Shown: piece by piece, positions 43,196 to 44,067 of the stretch
How the letters are laid out: the number at the start of each line of letters is the position of its first letter
Position numbering within the stretch: the first letter of the stretch is position 1
Assembly: GCA_031553755.1 (NCBI GenBank)
Contig: JAVBKZ010000058.1
Coordinates: 1-44,067 of the forward strand
DNA from: JAIRVZ01 sp031553755
GTDB lineage: Bacteria > Bacteroidota > Bacteroidia > Bacteroidales > Azobacteroidaceae
Reading direction: 5' to 3'
DNA: 44,067 nt
Position numbers and translations under genes: made by a program
The notes under the pieces: model-generated
Told to the model about the DNA's origin: nothing
Seen by the model: only the letters and a program-made list of their open reading frames with translations
Database searches by the model: none

Positions 43196-43543
43196 ATGGA
43201 CTTAATTAAAATCGCGGAACAGGCGTTTGCTACAGAAAAAGAACTCCCTGTATTTAAAAGTGGAGATACGGTTACGGTAGCTTATCGCATCAAAGAAGGT
43301 AACAAAGAACGTATTCAGTTGTATCGTGGTGTTGTTATCAAAATTGCAGGTCATGGCGATAAAAAACGCTTTACTGTTAGAAAAATGTCGGAAAACGTTG
43401 GAGTAGAACGTATTTTCCCTATGGATTCTCCTTTCATTGACAGTATTACAGTTAATAAAGTGGGTAAAGTGCGTCGCGCTAAATTGTATTACTTGCGTAA
43501 GCTTACAGGAAAGAAAGCAAGAATCAAAGAAAAAAGAGTTTAA
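43196..43543 (+). CDS. rplS: 50S ribosomal protein L19
   Basis: L19 is a large-subunit protein at the 30S/50S interface. The 115-residue product has the family pattern FKSGDTVTVAYRIKEG, RIQLYRGVVI and ERIFPMDSPFIDSI, then KVGKVRRAKLYYLRKLTGKKARIKE. Length is normal. It is monocistronic here, unlike the trmD-linked arrangement of many bacteria, and has its own promoter candidate and terminator. Confidence 0.98.
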   Translation: MDLIKIAEQAFATEKELPVFKSGDTVTVAYRIKEGNKERIQLYRGVVIKIAGHGDKKRFTVRKMSENVGVERIFPMDSPFIDSITVNKVGKVRRAKLYYLRKLTGKKARIKEKRV

Positions 43544-43560
43544 TCTTTGCGATTCATACA

Positions 43561-43593
43561 AAAAAGCAACCTCTCAAGGGTTGCTTTTTTATT
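43561..43593 (+). terminator. Rho-independent terminator of rplS
   Basis: AAAAAGCAACC at 43561-43571 pairs with GGTTGCTTTTT at 43579-43589, followed by more T residues and ATTTT. Confidence 0.88.
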
Positions 43594-43810
43594 TTCAGCA
43601 TTTAACGCTAATTATTCTATACAATTGAAAAAACAAAACCATTCTTCTGTATCCTTGTATCTCCCTTTAACCTTCTCGTATTTTCTATTATTTTCCTGAA
43701 TTTTGTAAAAAATTAATTAAAATATAAGTGTTAAAATACTCTATTTGTTAACGAATGGTAATTATTTTGATTTATAAAAACATTTATTCTTCAGGTTTGG
43801 AATTCCGCCG

Positions 43811-43818
43811 TACATTTG
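43811..43818 (+). promoter_or_regulatory. Candidate -7 box of the 48-residue peptide gene
   Basis: TACATTTG fits TAnnTTTG and is followed by CATTGTAA. It would give a leader of about 85 bp that is unusually poor in G and rich in CA repeats. Between 43594 and 43800 I see only A/T-rich sequence. Confidence 0.5.
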
Positions 43819-43911
43819 CATTGTAATTAAACGACACACACAGACAAAATAAAGATACACACACATTAAGAACAGAAAATTAAACACACAAACAATTAAA
43901 AATTAAACAAC

Positions 43912-44058
43912 ATGAACGCGACAATCAACAACAACAGCAACAACGAAAATCAAAAAAGAATCAACGGACAAATCAAAGTTTTCGCTTTTATGTCTTTACT
44001 TATCGGATACGCGGTAGTTTCTCATTTCATGGGTAATTTGGTTACGATCCTACAATAA
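43912..44058 (+). CDS. Short single-span membrane peptide (48 aa)
   Basis: ATG at 43912 to TAA at 44056-44058 encodes a 48-residue product, too short for most gene callers. The N-terminus is polar and Asn-rich (NNNSNNENQKR), followed by a hydrophobic span at about 23-44 (VFAFMSLLIGYAVVSHFM). The promoter-like box at 43811 and the A/C-rich unstructured leader that is usual before well-translated Bacteroidota genes support real expression. I know no family for it. It may be a small membrane-stress or regulatory peptide, but the function is unknown. The only sequence after it is the window end. Confidence 0.55.
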   Translation: MNATINNNSNNENQKRINGQIKVFAFMSLLIGYAVVSHFMGNLVTILQ

Positions 44059-44067
44059 GAAGATATT

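Noticed and set aside
43830..43900. CA-rich repeats before the 48-residue gene as a possible CRISPR or satellite array
   Set aside because: There is no regular repeat-spacer unit; the stretch is a low-complexity leader.

Overview
The window looks like chromosomal DNA of an AT-rich member of the Bacteroidota, most likely order Bacteroidales. The evidence is consistent across the window. Candidate promoters follow the Bacteroidota -7 pattern TAnnTTTG (for example at 1983, 5168, 31447 and 43811). Start codons lie in A-rich leaders with little Shine-Dalgarno signal. The gene families are also typical: a one-protein hybrid two-component regulator, a streptopain-like C10 protease, DUF2723 membrane proteins, OMP_b-brl_3-type outer-membrane proteins and a circularly permuted imelysin. 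The exact genus cannot be read from the sequence.

Layout. 1-720: end of a likely IS4-type transposase running into a truncated HNH endonuclease, then a strong palindromic terminator. 721-5000: an M16 peptidase, a CBS-less KdsD-type sugar phosphate isomerase, a small outer-membrane barrel protein and a two-PDZ secreted protein. 5144-11330: two convergent secreted repeat proteins (1053 and 707 aa) that share a nearly identical C-terminal module and terminator; the second gene lies between two inverted copies of a ~141-bp MITE-like element. 11500-16190: a tight leftward operon coaD, S41 protease, LpxL-type acyltransferase, folP, cdaA. 16498-19329: a large periplasmic M16 peptidase. 19476-23405: a DUF2723 glycosyltransferase-like membrane protein followed by a NodB deacetylase. 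23572-29286: a hybrid two-component regulator followed by a GH28 polygalacturonase lipoprotein, which suggests a minimal pectin-response locus. 29427-31283: a C10 protease with a type IX-like C-terminal domain.

31424-38608 is the most interesting block. It is a six-gene operon encoding a porin, a circularly permuted imelysin lipoprotein, a di-haem oxidoreductase lipoprotein, a second porin, a one-haem c-type lipoprotein and a tandem Rid/chorismatase-like protein. Two porins would pass a substrate across the outer membrane, while the imelysin and haem proteins would bind and oxidise or reduce it. Iron is the best guess, from knowledge of imelysin families. A 17-bp hairpin sits between the imelysin and oxidoreductase genes. 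38711-42576 holds an outer-membrane barrel protein and ribF, whose stop codons overlap tail to tail. 42674-44067 holds a small membrane protein, rplS and an unlisted 48-codon single-span membrane peptide with a long G-poor leader.

No tRNA, rRNA or CRISPR array was seen. Family assignments come from reading motifs by eye; no database search was run.
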